Positions 19,853 to 29,442 of a stretch of 31,596 nucleotides of DNA are shown here, in pieces. Made by a program: the position numbers and the translations under genes. The notes below the pieces were generated by a model, which saw nothing but the letters and a program-made list of their open reading frames with translations, had not been told where the DNA came from and did no database searches. Source of the DNA: a virus; IMG/VR virus record IMGVR_UViG_3300046777_001354, positions 1 through 31,596 of that record. The stretch is one strand, 5' to 3'. Every line of letters starts with the position of its first letter. Positions within the stretch are counted from its first letter, which is position 1.

Positions 19853-20036
19853 ACATCTAGGTAGTTACGTTACTATCTACAATACTAAAGGGTTTGAGAC
19901 CTCATTTTATGTAACCGAGGATATGGCTCAGCACCATGAGTATTATGCATCTGTTGGCTTAGGCTATCTTTTTGAGGTAGAGGATACCAAAGCTAAGAAA
20001 TACAAAGGAGTGGAGGATGCCAAAACCGAAGGCTAA
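19836..20036 (+). CDS. Hypothetical protein, 66 aa
   Basis: Begins MKIKNEHLGSYVTIYNTKGF, with a beta-rich N-terminus, then an acidic/lysine C-terminus. Probably a small phage protein placed next to packaging or head genes in related phages. Overlaps the next gene by 20 bases. Function unknown. Confidence 0.7.
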   Translation: MKIKNEHLGSYVTIYNTKGFETSFYVTEDMAQHHEYYASVGLGYLFEVEDTKAKKYKGVEDAKTEG

Positions 20037-20487
20037 CGAAACAGAGGAGCAGTATATCGCTCGCTGTATGAGTGATGCTGAAACGTTAGATAAATACCCT
20101 GATGAAGATCAGAGGTATGCAGTATGTATTTCTATCTATGAGGGGCCTGTTGGAGCATATCGAAGGGCTTTCCAGGAAAGTTATACCGATTACCCCAAAG
20201 CTGCAACAGAGAATGCCAAAACAGCACTAAGATGGGCTGAAGAGAATGGCTGGGGATCGTGCGGTACTGCTGTGGGTAAAGCTCGTGCTAATCAGTTAGC
20301 CAAAGGTGAACCCATAACGGAGGAAACCATCTCCAGGATGGCAGGCTTTGAACGGCACAGGCAGAACTCCCAGCGTGAGCTAGGTGATGGATGCGGGAGG
20401 CTCATGTGGTTAGCCTGGGGAGGTGATGAAGGTATCGAATGGGCCTCGAGAAAATTAAAACAAATACGAGATGGCAAAGCAAACTAA
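20017..20487 (+). CDS. Phage protein with CGTxVGxARANQL and RMAxFxRH motifs, 156 aa
   Basis: N-terminal segment PKPKANETEEQYIARCMSD is of the type often found at the start of head or packaging-linked proteins. The C-terminal domain contains NAKTALRWAEENGWGSCGTA, ARANQLAKGE, TISRMAGFERHRQN and LMWLAWGGDEGIEWA, a set I recall from proteins located beside, or fused to, phage portal/protease genes. The function of this domain is not established to my knowledge. It stands immediately upstream of the terminase small subunit region. Confidence 0.7.
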   Translation: MPKPKANETEEQYIARCMSDAETLDKYPDEDQRYAVCISIYEGPVGAYRRAFQESYTDYPKAATENAKTALRWAEENGWGSCGTAVGKARANQLAKGEPITEETISRMAGFERHRQNSQRELGDGCGRLMWLAWGGDEGIEWASRKLKQIRDGKAN

Positions 20488-20611
20488 TATAAAAGTCCAC
20501 GTTGCTAAGCCTAAGGTGAAGAGACCAGGGGTGCATTCAAAGTGCAAATCATCTAAATTGAAGGGATCTAAGAACTATTTAAAAATATATAAAGGGCAAG
20601 GCAATGGGTAA
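20471..20611 (+). CDS. Small strongly basic protein, 46 aa
   Basis: ATG at 20471, 46 codons, stop 20609-20611, eight bases into the TerS gene. The product (KPKVKRPGVHSKCKSSKLKG...) is almost entirely Lys/Ser/Gly and resembles a small basic protein seen next to terminase genes in many Bacteroidota phages (recollection). It could bind DNA or help packaging. Confidence 0.7.
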   Translation: MAKQTNIKVHVAKPKVKRPGVHSKCKSSKLKGSKNYLKIYKGQGNG

Positions 20612-21029
20612 GCATAAATACATAGAAACTCCTGAAGCTATGTGGGATCTATTCGAGGCTTATAAACGTTGGTGCAAAGAAAATCCTAGGTACTCTTATT
20701 CCCTATCTACTAAGACAGGAGAGGCTACTGCTGTGCCATTAGAGAGGCCTTTAACTCAAGTGGGTTTCAGGACCTTTTCCGCTGAGAAGGGATGTACTGT
20801 GAATGATTATTTTGCCAATACTGAGAATAGATATTCCGCATATACTACAATCTGTTCACGCATAGAGGAGGCAATACGAATGGACCAGATTGAGGGAGGC
20901 ATGACAGGGCAGTACAATGCATCCATTACTCAGCGACTAAACAACCTTACCGAGAGAGTGGATACCACAACCAAAGGAGAAAAGATAGATAGCATCAAGG
21001 TAACCATTGTGAGGCCAGATGCAGATTGA
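20604..21029 (+). CDS. terS: Terminase small subunit, 141 aa
   Basis: Starts MGKHKYIETPEAMWDLFEAYKR, then the pattern LTQVGFRTFSAEKGC, TICSRIEEAIRMDQIEGGM and TQRLNNLTERVD, which match DNA-packaging gp3-type TerS proteins of Bacteroidota phages. It recognises phage DNA and loads the large subunit. It lies just upstream of TerL with a small ORF between. The end overlaps the 56-aa ORF at 21019. Confidence 0.78.
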   Translation: MGKHKYIETPEAMWDLFEAYKRWCKENPRYSYSLSTKTGEATAVPLERPLTQVGFRTFSAEKGCTVNDYFANTENRYSAYTTICSRIEEAIRMDQIEGGMTGQYNASITQRLNNLTERVDTTTKGEKIDSIKVTIVRPDAD

Positions 21030-21189
21030 TTTGATGTGCTCAATGGTGGAGGCATACATCTATAAAATGAAAGGGGTACAGGTAAGGATAGATAGGAGGG
21101 CTGTGGCATATGATGGCAGGCAGATGGCCATGCTAATGAATGCCTACCAAATAGCAGTTAATGGAGATAAAGAGCACAGTAATATTTGA
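21019..21189 (+). CDS. Small ORF between TerS and TerL, 56 aa
   Basis: ATG at 21019 inside the end of TerS, 56 codons, stop 21187-21189, inside the start of TerL. It fills the otherwise empty 131-base gap, contains many Met and Arg (VQVRIDRRAVAYDGRQMAML), and is helical. Probably real because it closes the only gap in the packaging operon; function unknown. Confidence 0.55.
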   Translation: MQIDLMCSMVEAYIYKMKGVQVRIDRRAVAYDGRQMAMLMNAYQIAVNGDKEHSNI

Positions 21190-22309
21190 AAAGAACTATG
21201 AGGCTCTGACCGGGCCACATAGGTTTATAATCAATGAGGGGGGCTCCCGTTCATCTAAGACCTACAGCCTCTGCCAGCTCATGGTGATCTATTGCCTGCA
21301 GAATAGTGGGAAGGTGGTTAGTATTATTCGTAAGACCTTCCCTGCATTGAGGGCTACAGTACTAAGGGATTTCATAGAGATCCTAAAAGAGATGGGTATC
21401 TATAGCCTAGATAGCCATAACAAGAGTGAGCATATATATACTTTCTCTAATGGGAGTATCGTGGAATTTTTTAGCGTAGATGATGAGCAGAAAATCAGGG
21501 GGCGTAAAAGGGATATTGCCTGGTGCAATGAAGCTAATGAGCTGTACTTTGATGATTTCACTCAGCTGAACATGAGAACTGAATTTAAGCTAATCTTTGA
21601 CTACAATCCCTCAGATAGCTCCTCATGGTTATATGAGCTCCCAAAGGAGGAGAGCATCCTAATCAAATCAACGTACAGAGATAACCCATTTCTACCTAAT
21701 AGCATCAGGGCACAGATTGAGGATTTAAAGCGAACCGATGAGGCACTATATCAGATCTATGCACTAGGAGAGAAGGCAATCAGCAAAAGTAACATATACA
21801 GTAACTGGACTTTCCTATCTCATCGGCCTGCTAGGTTTGTGAACTATGTGTATGGGCTTGACTTTGGATACAACCACCCCACGGCATTGATGAGGGTCTA
21901 TTGGTGCGACAATGATATATACATCGAGCCTGTTATATATGAGAGCTACCTCACCACGACCATGCTAATCGAGAAGCTCCAGGCTATGGGGATTGAGCAA
22001 ACGGTTACAATCATGGCTGACTACTCGCGTCCAGAGATCATACAAGAAATGAACATTGCAGGGTTTGATGTTCAGAACGCAAACAAGGTGGTAAAGAAAG
22101 GCATTGATAATGTTAAGACCTTTGGAGTATTTTGCCAGGATCATAAAGACCTGAAGAGGGAGTATGAGAACTACAAGTGGAAGAAAATCGGTGATTTCAT
22201 AACGGATGAACCTGTCAAGCTATTCGATGATGCAATGGATGCCGTGAGGTATGCAACTACCCACATACGGCAGGAGTACTATACGGATGACAGTTACTTT
22301 GCATTTTAA
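21161..22309 (+). CDS. terL: Terminase large subunit, 382 aa
   Basis: ATPase-nuclease of DNA packaging. The Walker A-like P-loop GGSRSSKT is near residues 27-34. The following helices include RKTFPALRATVL, typical of PBSX-type TerL, and the Walker B-like acidic step near residues 124-129 is IAWCNEANEL. The C-terminal RNase H-like nuclease has GLDFGYN (near 232-238), MADYSRPE (near 285-292) and DDAMDAVRY (near 355-363). The length of 382 aa is at the short end for TerL, as usual in these phages. Followed by the tail tip genes rather than the portal. Confidence 0.92.
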   Translation: MEIKSTVIFEKNYEALTGPHRFIINEGGSRSSKTYSLCQLMVIYCLQNSGKVVSIIRKTFPALRATVLRDFIEILKEMGIYSLDSHNKSEHIYTFSNGSIVEFFSVDDEQKIRGRKRDIAWCNEANELYFDDFTQLNMRTEFKLIFDYNPSDSSSWLYELPKEESILIKSTYRDNPFLPNSIRAQIEDLKRTDEALYQIYALGEKAISKSNIYSNWTFLSHRPARFVNYVYGLDFGYNHPTALMRVYWCDNDIYIEPVIYESYLTTTMLIEKLQAMGIEQTVTIMADYSRPEIIQEMNIAGFDVQNANKVVKKGIDNVKTFGVFCQDHKDLKREYENYKWKKIGDFITDEPVKLFDDAMDAVRYATTHIRQEYYTDDSYFAF

Positions 22310-22330
22310 AAACATTTTCCAGGCATAGCA

Positions 22331-22343
22331 TAATATAGGCATG
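22331..22343 (+). promoter_or_regulatory. TAATATAGGCATG motif before the tail tip operon
   Basis: One base different from the motif at 783 (C for T). It lies in the 31-base gap between TerL and the 483-aa tail gene, with the GGCAT element just upstream. Marks the likely start of the tail transcription unit. Confidence 0.55.
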
Positions 22344-23792
22344 GCAATACTACTAATCGCTAAGGCAGATCCATTGATGCCGGCTTATAACCCTATTAAG
22401 TTTATCTACGCATCCACTAACTCAGGGAACCCTGGATTTAAATTTGTATTCGATATATATGAGAGTGGCACAGCTAATAAGATAGCAGAGTACAGGGTAC
22501 TGCCTCAATACGTTAGTGGGTATGGTGAGATTGACCTGAGTAAGTTACTCCAGGCTAAGGTAAGTTATGATCTTGAGCTAACGAATACAACAGTATATGA
22601 TGCAACGAATAGCCATTACAAGTATGATGTAGCCGTAGGGGAGGAGTACCTTACAATCGTGCAGTACTTCTCCAACCTTACCAACAATGGAGGTAACGTA
22701 CAGATAAATGTAGCCAATAGCTTTGTCGTAGGTGATCAAATCAATATAGCTCAAGTAGGTGGAGGTGGTGCCAACCCTAACCTAGAAGGATTGCAAACAG
22801 TTATCGGAGTGGGCCCTGGTTACCTGGTAGTTAATAGCCCCTGGTCATTGGTAACTAATGCAACTATTAATGGAGATATAACCTATGCCGATGGTAGGCG
22901 AACCATTAACCGAGCCTTGAGACAGGATAAGAATAACTATGTATTCAATGGTGCCATCCGATGGGTAGAATGGCCTGCCTATGATTACCAGGATTACCTA
23001 TTGAATAACGTAACCGATAAGCTACTAACTACATTGCCAACGGATGGGTACCATGCTACCCTAGCGCAGGACCTGTGGATGGATGCCGTGAACAACTCCC
23101 CTGCTGGTAGCCATCGAATGGTATTTGAGAATAACCTAGGTGATATCTTGGATAAGGATGTGGCGGCTAGTGATCACGTTGTAGGCATCTCTGTTGGTCC
23201 TAACAACCATGGGGCTACCAACGTAGTGGCAGGCTCAGCTCCATTGATTAAGCCAGGCACTGAGTGGTATGATTTCTACTATGAGCATCTAGGAGCTCAG
23301 ACCTCCCAAAAGTATAGGATCTATCTAGATAGGAGGGTCAGAGATATTGAGTACCACATCCTATTCCTAGACCGTATGGGCTCATGGGGTAGCTTTGCAT
23401 TCACGGGTAGATACTATGAGAAAGGTAACGTAACACGGGAGCAATTTAACAGGGATGTAGAAGGATATATATCTAGTCAATACTGGACCTACAATACCCA
23501 AGATAAGGGCTATGTGAATAGCTATATAAGTACTGATACTACCATTGATCTAAATACTAACTGGATGACTGAAGAGATGGCTCAGTATTTCTCTGAGCTA
23601 ATCAGCTCACCTGAGACCTACATCAAAAAGGCAATCTATGATGATGAGGATTGTGAGCAACCCCAGAGCACGGAGTACATTAGCTGTAATATCCTTACCT
23701 CATCCTATGAGCTATTCAAGAAACGCAATAAGAATTTAATACGCCAGAGCATTACAATTAAGTATGCCAATAATGACCTAGTCAATGGTTAA
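22341..23792 (+). CDS. Tail tip / baseplate-type structural protein, 483 aa
   Basis: Large beta-rich protein with no membrane segment. It has many Asn/Tyr-rich strands and a jelly-roll style region (YHILFLDRMGSWGSFAFTGRYYEKGN), consistent with distal tail proteins of Bacteroidota phages. First gene of the tail unit. The stop overlaps the next start by eight bases. Role inferred from place, size and composition. Confidence 0.65.
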   Translation: MAILLIAKADPLMPAYNPIKFIYASTNSGNPGFKFVFDIYESGTANKIAEYRVLPQYVSGYGEIDLSKLLQAKVSYDLELTNTTVYDATNSHYKYDVAVGEEYLTIVQYFSNLTNNGGNVQINVANSFVVGDQINIAQVGGGGANPNLEGLQTVIGVGPGYLVVNSPWSLVTNATINGDITYADGRRTINRALRQDKNNYVFNGAIRWVEWPAYDYQDYLLNNVTDKLLTTLPTDGYHATLAQDLWMDAVNNSPAGSHRMVFENNLGDILDKDVAASDHVVGISVGPNNHGATNVVAGSAPLIKPGTEWYDFYYEHLGAQTSQKYRIYLDRRVRDIEYHILFLDRMGSWGSFAFTGRYYEKGNVTREQFNRDVEGYISSQYWTYNTQDKGYVNSYISTDTTIDLNTNWMTEEMAQYFSELISSPETYIKKAIYDDEDCEQPQSTEYISCNILTSSYELFKKRNKNLIRQSITIKYANNDLVNG

Positions 23793-26514
23793 GATACAAC
23801 TAGCAACAGGGAACCTGGATGTAAAGGAGGGCACAGCTTTTCCTTTGAACTTTCAGGTAGGTGATATCAGGGATATCTCACAGCGAAAGGGTAATTTTTC
23901 GAAAACCATTACTTTGGTAGGGAGCAAGAATAACAATGATCTCCTGAACCATTACTATGATGTAAACATTGAGGCAGGCACCTTCAATATCAATACCCTT
24001 ACAACCTGCTCAGTTATCCAGGATGGCATCCCTATTATGGAGGATGCTGTGCTACAACTTACCTCAGTAAAAAAGGTACAGCTCACGGATGGCTATGAGG
24101 AGCACGTTGAGTATGAGGTATTAGTAAGGGATAGTAAAGGCGATTTCTTTACGGCCATTAACAACCTTGAGCTAACAGATATCGACTTTACAGATCTGAA
24201 CCATACATTCGATGCCAACAATATCCAGATGCGATTTGGCAATACGGTTACGGATGGTTTCAAGTATTTTCTGCCAATGTCAGGAGATGCTAACTATATG
24301 ATCAATGAATTTAAGCCTGCCATATTTGCTAAGGTTTACATGGATCGCATCTTTGCCGATGCAGGGTATCAGTACAATTGGCCCACATTAAGTGCCACGA
24401 AATTTGATAAGTTAGTTATCCCGTATAATGGTGGAAGCGATAACTTTGATTTTGCTGATTATGTAGTAAGGGCTGAGAAAACTACACCAAGTACAGTTAC
24501 CTCAGCTCTATCAATACAGCCATCCACGGCAGTATATACATTCACAGGTTTAACTGAGCTGGAGGATCCACAAAACTTATTCAATCCATTGACTGGCGTA
24601 TATACTACACCATTCAATATTAACTCAGCCAATAGCCAATACTATGAGATAAAGATCCTGATTAATTTCTCCTTAGATGTTAACTTCCCAGCTGGTAACA
24701 GCTCAGTAGGAACCCCTCAGTTTTATCTTAACTTTTTCAATGCACCTTATAATGTAAACGTATCCTCTCCATTATACAATGGATTAACAGGGGCACTAGG
24801 CCCAGGCACTTATAATGTGGCAGTAGATACTTTACTGGTTAGCATACAGGCAACAGATGCAACGCTATTGCCTCAGCTTACTGCATTAACAACAAACGTA
24901 CAGGCATTCTATTTTACAGGTGGTGGTTTTTATATTATACCTTACAACTTAGATTTAACAATCAATTCAGCAGATATAACCATTACCCCTAGCAGTAACA
25001 TTGTAGCTGTTGGTGGAACCCTGGATGTTAATGATTATGTACCTAAGAAAATAAAGCAATCCGATTACGTTAAGGCTATATTTAATATGTTCAACCTTTA
25101 CGCTGAGGTGGACAAGAGCCAGCCTAATATGCTAAACCTAGTGCATAGAGATGACTACTATGATGCAGGTAAGCAGGTGGATTGGACCTACAAACTAGCC
25201 AAAGACCAAGAGCAAAGCCTGTCATTCCTTCCAGAACTTACAAGCAAAAAGGTAATACTAACCTATGCACCTGATAAGGATGATCCGAATGTAATGTACA
25301 CCAATGCAACTAATCAAATCTATGGACAGGCTGAGGTGATTTTTGACAATGAGTATGTTAAGGATGTAACTACTAAGGCCGTATTATTCAGCCCTACCCC
25401 TGTGATAGATACTACCTTCGGAGCGTATGTACCTCAGATCATGGGATCACAGCCTGATACTAACATCCGTATCCTTTACGACTCAACTGCTGAGGTAGGC
25501 CTCACCAATTGTGCTGCATTCAATATCTATGATTACGGGAATGTGGGAGCTACCAACCTAACGAGCTACCCGTATGTAGGTCATTTCAATGATCCATTAA
25601 GCCCATCATGGGACCTTAATTTTGCCATATGTTCATTTTATTATTACCAGCCTTTGACCTTAACAGATAACAATCTGTATAACAAATACTGGAGAAGGAC
25701 AATGGGCCAGATCAATAACGGAAAAATGTTAACGGCTTATTTCGATTTGAAGGAGCCAGATATCCAGAGCCTAGAGCTGAATGATAAGATAAGGATAGAT
25801 AACTCATGGTGGAATATCAATAAGGTAATTGATTACGATGCGAATGCTAACAAGCTTACCCAGGTCGAGCTCATTAGTGTAGATAGTGAGATTGATCTCA
25901 TGAGCGTATTACCTGGAAGCACAGCAATCCCTGGACAAGCTCCGCCAATTGGTAACGGTAATAATGGGGCAATAGCTCATGTAGCTAGTAATACTATCTT
26001 TAACCATAGAAGCTCGAATGCAAATGTAATACCTGGCAATTCTAATGGAGTAATAACGGGGAAGGGTAACGTAGTTAATGAGGGCCTCAAGACCGTAGTG
26101 GTAACGGATAACAAGCTAATATCTGAGGATGGTATCTATACCGATAACCTAGTAGTTTACAACAGGTACAATGGCCTACCAGTATTGCCAGCGTGCTATG
26201 CATATACTGCTGTATTGTTTCAGGCTGGAGCTACTCCTCCAGTAGCTACTGAGCTAGTCAATACCTTTGGTCAAATCACCTGGAATTATTTAGGGGTAGG
26301 TCAATACCAGGCCACATTGGATGCGTGGGATCTAGGTGCTATCCCACAGGATCGCATCACGGTAATGATCGGAGCCAGTTATTTTGATGGTATATATAGT
26401 GCCATCTATGTGGCGGCCAATAACAGCATCTATGTAGATACTTCTCAGATAGGGGTAGGCTTCAGCGATAACTACCTAGCATATACAACAATTGAAATAA
26501 AATACTATCCATAA
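23785..26514 (+). CDS. Large tail tip protein, 909 aa
   Basis: 909 residues starting MVKIQLATGNLDVKEGTAFP. The N-terminal half reads like tail-associated or tip proteins (VGDIRDISQRKGNFSKTITL, which recurs in such proteins from Bacteroidota prophages). The middle contains low-complexity Pro/Thr/Ser/Ala segments. The C-terminal ~180 residues carry a glycine/asparagine linker (PGQAPPIGNGNNGAIAH) followed by GNVVNEGLKTVVVTDN and beta strands, suggesting an exposed domain. The TAA stop overlaps the tape measure ATG (TAATG). Role inferred. Confidence 0.65.
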   Translation: MVKIQLATGNLDVKEGTAFPLNFQVGDIRDISQRKGNFSKTITLVGSKNNNDLLNHYYDVNIEAGTFNINTLTTCSVIQDGIPIMEDAVLQLTSVKKVQLTDGYEEHVEYEVLVRDSKGDFFTAINNLELTDIDFTDLNHTFDANNIQMRFGNTVTDGFKYFLPMSGDANYMINEFKPAIFAKVYMDRIFADAGYQYNWPTLSATKFDKLVIPYNGGSDNFDFADYVVRAEKTTPSTVTSALSIQPSTAVYTFTGLTELEDPQNLFNPLTGVYTTPFNINSANSQYYEIKILINFSLDVNFPAGNSSVGTPQFYLNFFNAPYNVNVSSPLYNGLTGALGPGTYNVAVDTLLVSIQATDATLLPQLTALTTNVQAFYFTGGGFYIIPYNLDLTINSADITITPSSNIVAVGGTLDVNDYVPKKIKQSDYVKAIFNMFNLYAEVDKSQPNMLNLVHRDDYYDAGKQVDWTYKLAKDQEQSLSFLPELTSKKVILTYAPDKDDPNVMYTNATNQIYGQAEVIFDNEYVKDVTTKAVLFSPTPVIDTTFGAYVPQIMGSQPDTNIRILYDSTAEVGLTNCAAFNIYDYGNVGATNLTSYPYVGHFNDPLSPSWDLNFAICSFYYYQPLTLTDNNLYNKYWRRTMGQINNGKMLTAYFDLKEPDIQSLELNDKIRIDNSWWNINKVIDYDANANKLTQVELISVDSEIDLMSVLPGSTAIPGQAPPIGNGNNGAIAHVASNTIFNHRSSNANVIPGNSNGVITGKGNVVNEGLKTVVVTDNKLISEDGIYTDNLVVYNRYNGLPVLPACYAYTAVLFQAGATPPVATELVNTFGQITWNYLGVGQYQATLDAWDLGAIPQDRITVMIGASYFDGIYSAIYVAANNSIYVDTSQIGVGFSDNYLAYTTIEIKYYP

Positions 26515-28979
26515 TGAACCAAGTAGAAATACCTATAGTTATACAGGGCATTGGTGCCATGAGGGCAGAGCTTCGAGAATTAAAAGGAGCTATTGCCGAG
26601 GCCACAGACCCAGAACAAATGGCCGAACTCTCTGCCAGAGCAGGGGAGCTAAAGGATAAGATAAGTGATGCCAATGATGCGGCCAATGTGTTTGCATCGG
26701 GGAGTAAGTTTGAGCAGGTATCTAATAGCTTAGGAGGTATTAAGGATAGCCTCATGAGCCTTGATTTTGAGGAGGCAAACCAAAAGGCTAAGGTATTCAG
26801 TCAGGTGATAGGAAAGATTAACCCTGCTGAACTAGGCAAGAGCTTCAAGAGCTTCATTGGTTTAATTGGTACAATGGGTGGAGCCTTTGTAAAGCTAGGT
26901 GCTACCATACTAGCCAACCCTATATTTTTACTAGTAACAGTCATCACAGCTATTGTGGTAGCCATTGGTTACTTCATGAATAAGCTCGGATTATTACAAC
27001 CAATACTCGATGGTATTAAGGCATCTGTAGGATTTCTTGTTGATGGCTTCTATGCACTAACCGATGCACTAGGCATAACGGATAAGGCAGGTGAGGAACA
27101 AGCTGCAAAACAAAAGGCACAAACCGAGGCACAGATAGCTAACATCGACAGGCAGATTGAGGCAGAGGAGCGAAAGAAAGCGGCCATAACGAATGCTTTT
27201 AGTTTAAGGGACAATCAATTCAAGAGAGATATTGAGCTCGCCAAAGCAGAGGGTAAAAATACCTTTGAGCTTGAGAAGCAAAGGATACTTGCATCCATTG
27301 CCTACAAGAAGAGAATGATTGAAGAGAATAAGATAATTTTCAAGCAGATTGATGCGAAGAGATTATTACTACTCTCTCAGATGGATGTTACTGGTAATGT
27401 GGCCACAGGCACTCAGGCACAGGTGGACCAATTGAGAAAGATTAATGAACAACTTGAAAAACAAACTCAAGCCAATGAGCAACTCAATGACCAGATAAAG
27501 GATGGCCAAAACGAGCTCAAGATATTACAGATTGAGGAAAACAAAAGACAAGCAGAAGCTAGCAAAGCACAGCAAAAGATCAATGAGGATAATGCTAAGA
27601 AGGCAGCCGATAATAATAAGAAGATAGCCGATAACAACAAGAAAGCAGCCTCAGATGCTAAGGCTCAAAGAAAGCAACAAGTAACTGATATCCAAACTCA
27701 ATATATTGAACAACTAAAGCTAGAGGCTGAAGCTGTCAAAAACAGAACTGCATTAATTGCTGAGGGTACTGATAAGGAGAAGATGGTACGAGAGCAGGCC
27801 TTCCAAGATTATAAACAGAACTTCCTAGATGAGAAAATGAAGGAGGAGAAGGCGGCCATTGATAACGAGTACATAACTAAGGGTGGAAGCATACAGAACT
27901 ATGAGAAAAAACTAGCACAACTGAGGCTAGATGCTATGAGCAAATTAACTAAGGAGGAGCTTCAGGTATTGAAGGATGCAGAGACCTTAAAAAACAACGA
28001 GCTCCTAGCTATTGATCAAAAGGCTGCCGAACAGTTTGCGGCCAACCAGGTACGCATCAATGACCTAACCATTGAGGCAATGGCTGAAGGTGCCGAGAAA
28101 GAGGCCATCATGCAGAAGCAGAAATATGATAAGCTAAGGGAGGAGGCCAAAAAAGATACTACGCTAACTGAAGAGCAACGCAGGCAGATCATAGCTATCT
28201 ATGATCAGATGGATGCTGAGGAAACTAAGAAACGAAATGATGATAGGCTCAAGGCTCAAAGTGATCTAGCCCTATCTTTGGCAGATGAAAAAACCAGAGC
28301 CATTGCTGAGGTGGAGGCTAAGTACCTACAGGATCAGGAGCTAGCAAAGGGTAACTATGAATTACTAGAAAAATTAAAGAAAGACCACGAGGCTAAGATA
28401 AATGATATTACTAATAAGGCAGAAATTGAAAGGATAGAGAATGCTCAAAAGGAAAGAGATGCTAAGCTAACATTAGCAGGTGATATAGCTGATGGCATCA
28501 CCGATATTGCAAAAGGCCTAGTTAATGATCAGAAAAAACTAGAGAAATTTAACAAGGCAATGGCATTGGTTCAGATTGGTATTGATACAGGTAAGGCAAT
28601 CAGCTCCCTTGTTGCAGCATCTCAGGCAAATCCTGCCAATGCAGTAACAGCAGGTACAGCAGGTGTTGCACAATTTGCCGCTGGTATTATTCAGATTGCC
28701 ACAAACATAGCTAAGGCAAAACAGATCCTAACATCTGGAGGCTCACCATCCTCAAGTGGTGGAGGTGGAGGAGGATCTAATGGAGGAGGCAGTAGTGTTG
28801 CACAGGTAGTGCCACAATCCGCTCAACTCTTTGGCTCAGCCAATACAGGCAATGTAATGAGTGCAGGAGGAGGAGCTACTGAAACGGGAGGCATGACAGT
28901 TACTGCCATCGTATCTGAAACTCAAGTTACCAACGTGCAGAATAAGATTAATAAGATAAATAAAAACGCAGAATTATGA
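26514..28979 (+). CDS. Tape measure protein, 821 aa
   Basis: Long, mostly alpha-helical. A hydrophobic segment (LANPIFLLVTVITAIVVAIGYFM, written here in two halves as LANPIFLLVTV and ITAIVVAIGYFM) sits near residues 138-160. Long Lys/Glu/Gln coiled coils run from about 190 to 360 and 390 to 690. A Gly/Ser linker follows near 741-760. This is the profile of a tail tape measure that fixes siphovirus tail length and is ejected with the DNA. At 821 aa it predicts a tail of roughly 120 nm by the usual 1.5 Angstrom per residue rule (estimate). It follows the tail tip genes and precedes the 144-aa gene. Confidence 0.88.
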   Translation: MNQVEIPIVIQGIGAMRAELRELKGAIAEATDPEQMAELSARAGELKDKISDANDAANVFASGSKFEQVSNSLGGIKDSLMSLDFEEANQKAKVFSQVIGKINPAELGKSFKSFIGLIGTMGGAFVKLGATILANPIFLLVTVITAIVVAIGYFMNKLGLLQPILDGIKASVGFLVDGFYALTDALGITDKAGEEQAAKQKAQTEAQIANIDRQIEAEERKKAAITNAFSLRDNQFKRDIELAKAEGKNTFELEKQRILASIAYKKRMIEENKIIFKQIDAKRLLLLSQMDVTGNVATGTQAQVDQLRKINEQLEKQTQANEQLNDQIKDGQNELKILQIEENKRQAEASKAQQKINEDNAKKAADNNKKIADNNKKAASDAKAQRKQQVTDIQTQYIEQLKLEAEAVKNRTALIAEGTDKEKMVREQAFQDYKQNFLDEKMKEEKAAIDNEYITKGGSIQNYEKKLAQLRLDAMSKLTKEELQVLKDAETLKNNELLAIDQKAAEQFAANQVRINDLTIEAMAEGAEKEAIMQKQKYDKLREEAKKDTTLTEEQRRQIIAIYDQMDAEETKKRNDDRLKAQSDLALSLADEKTRAIAEVEAKYLQDQELAKGNYELLEKLKKDHEAKINDITNKAEIERIENAQKERDAKLTLAGDIADGITDIAKGLVNDQKKLEKFNKAMALVQIGIDTGKAISSLVAASQANPANAVTAGTAGVAQFAAGIIQIATNIAKAKQILTSGGSPSSSGGGGGGSNGGGSSVAQVVPQSAQLFGSANTGNVMSAGGGATETGGMTVTAIVSETQVTNVQNKINKINKNAEL

Positions 28980-29410
28980 TAAGTTTACAGAGCGTAATTA
29001 ACAATGTGGTGAACTTCTATGGACAGCACAAACAGGTAAAGAAAGTAGGTACTGATTTCAGAGAACAAATATTTAATTTCGCTACCCAGGATGAAAAGTA
29101 CCCTATCATTTTTATCGTGCCTGATGCTGTTATCCCTACGGAAAATACTACTGAATTTACCTTAGATATATTCTGCTATGATATCATACAAAAGGACCGA
29201 GCTAACATCATAACCATCCTAAGTGATTGCCATCAGATATTAAATGATTTGTATGTATATTATTTCTTTGGTCTTGACAGGAGCATGGATGTTATCGGGG
29301 TGCCTACCTTTACTCCATTGAATAATGATTTACTCGATTATGCAGCAGGGTACCAGATGAGTATTACCTTTGCCCTTAATGATTGGACCGATTGTGCCGT
29401 ACCGATTTAA
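28976..29410 (+). CDS. Tail-region protein, 144 aa (copy B)
   Basis: Allele of the gene at 329-763 with two amino acid differences (Gly for Ser near residue 16, Arg for Lys near 29). It directly follows the complete tape measure gene (ATGA overlap). The heavy excess of silent over amino-acid changes shows the protein is constrained. Confidence 0.87.
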   Translation: MISLQSVINNVVNFYGQHKQVKKVGTDFREQIFNFATQDEKYPIIFIVPDAVIPTENTTEFTLDIFCYDIIQKDRANIITILSDCHQILNDLYVYYFFGLDRSMDVIGVPTFTPLNNDLLDYAAGYQMSITFALNDWTDCAVPI

Positions 29411-29429
29411 ACAAATCGAAAGCATAAAC

Positions 29430-29442
29430 TAATATAGGTATG
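29430..29442 (+). promoter_or_regulatory. TAATATAGGTATG motif before fiber gene B
   Basis: Exact copy of the motif at 783-795 in the second fiber locus. It is conserved while surrounding bases vary (ACT in place of AGT just upstream), which supports a functional constraint. Confidence 0.5.
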
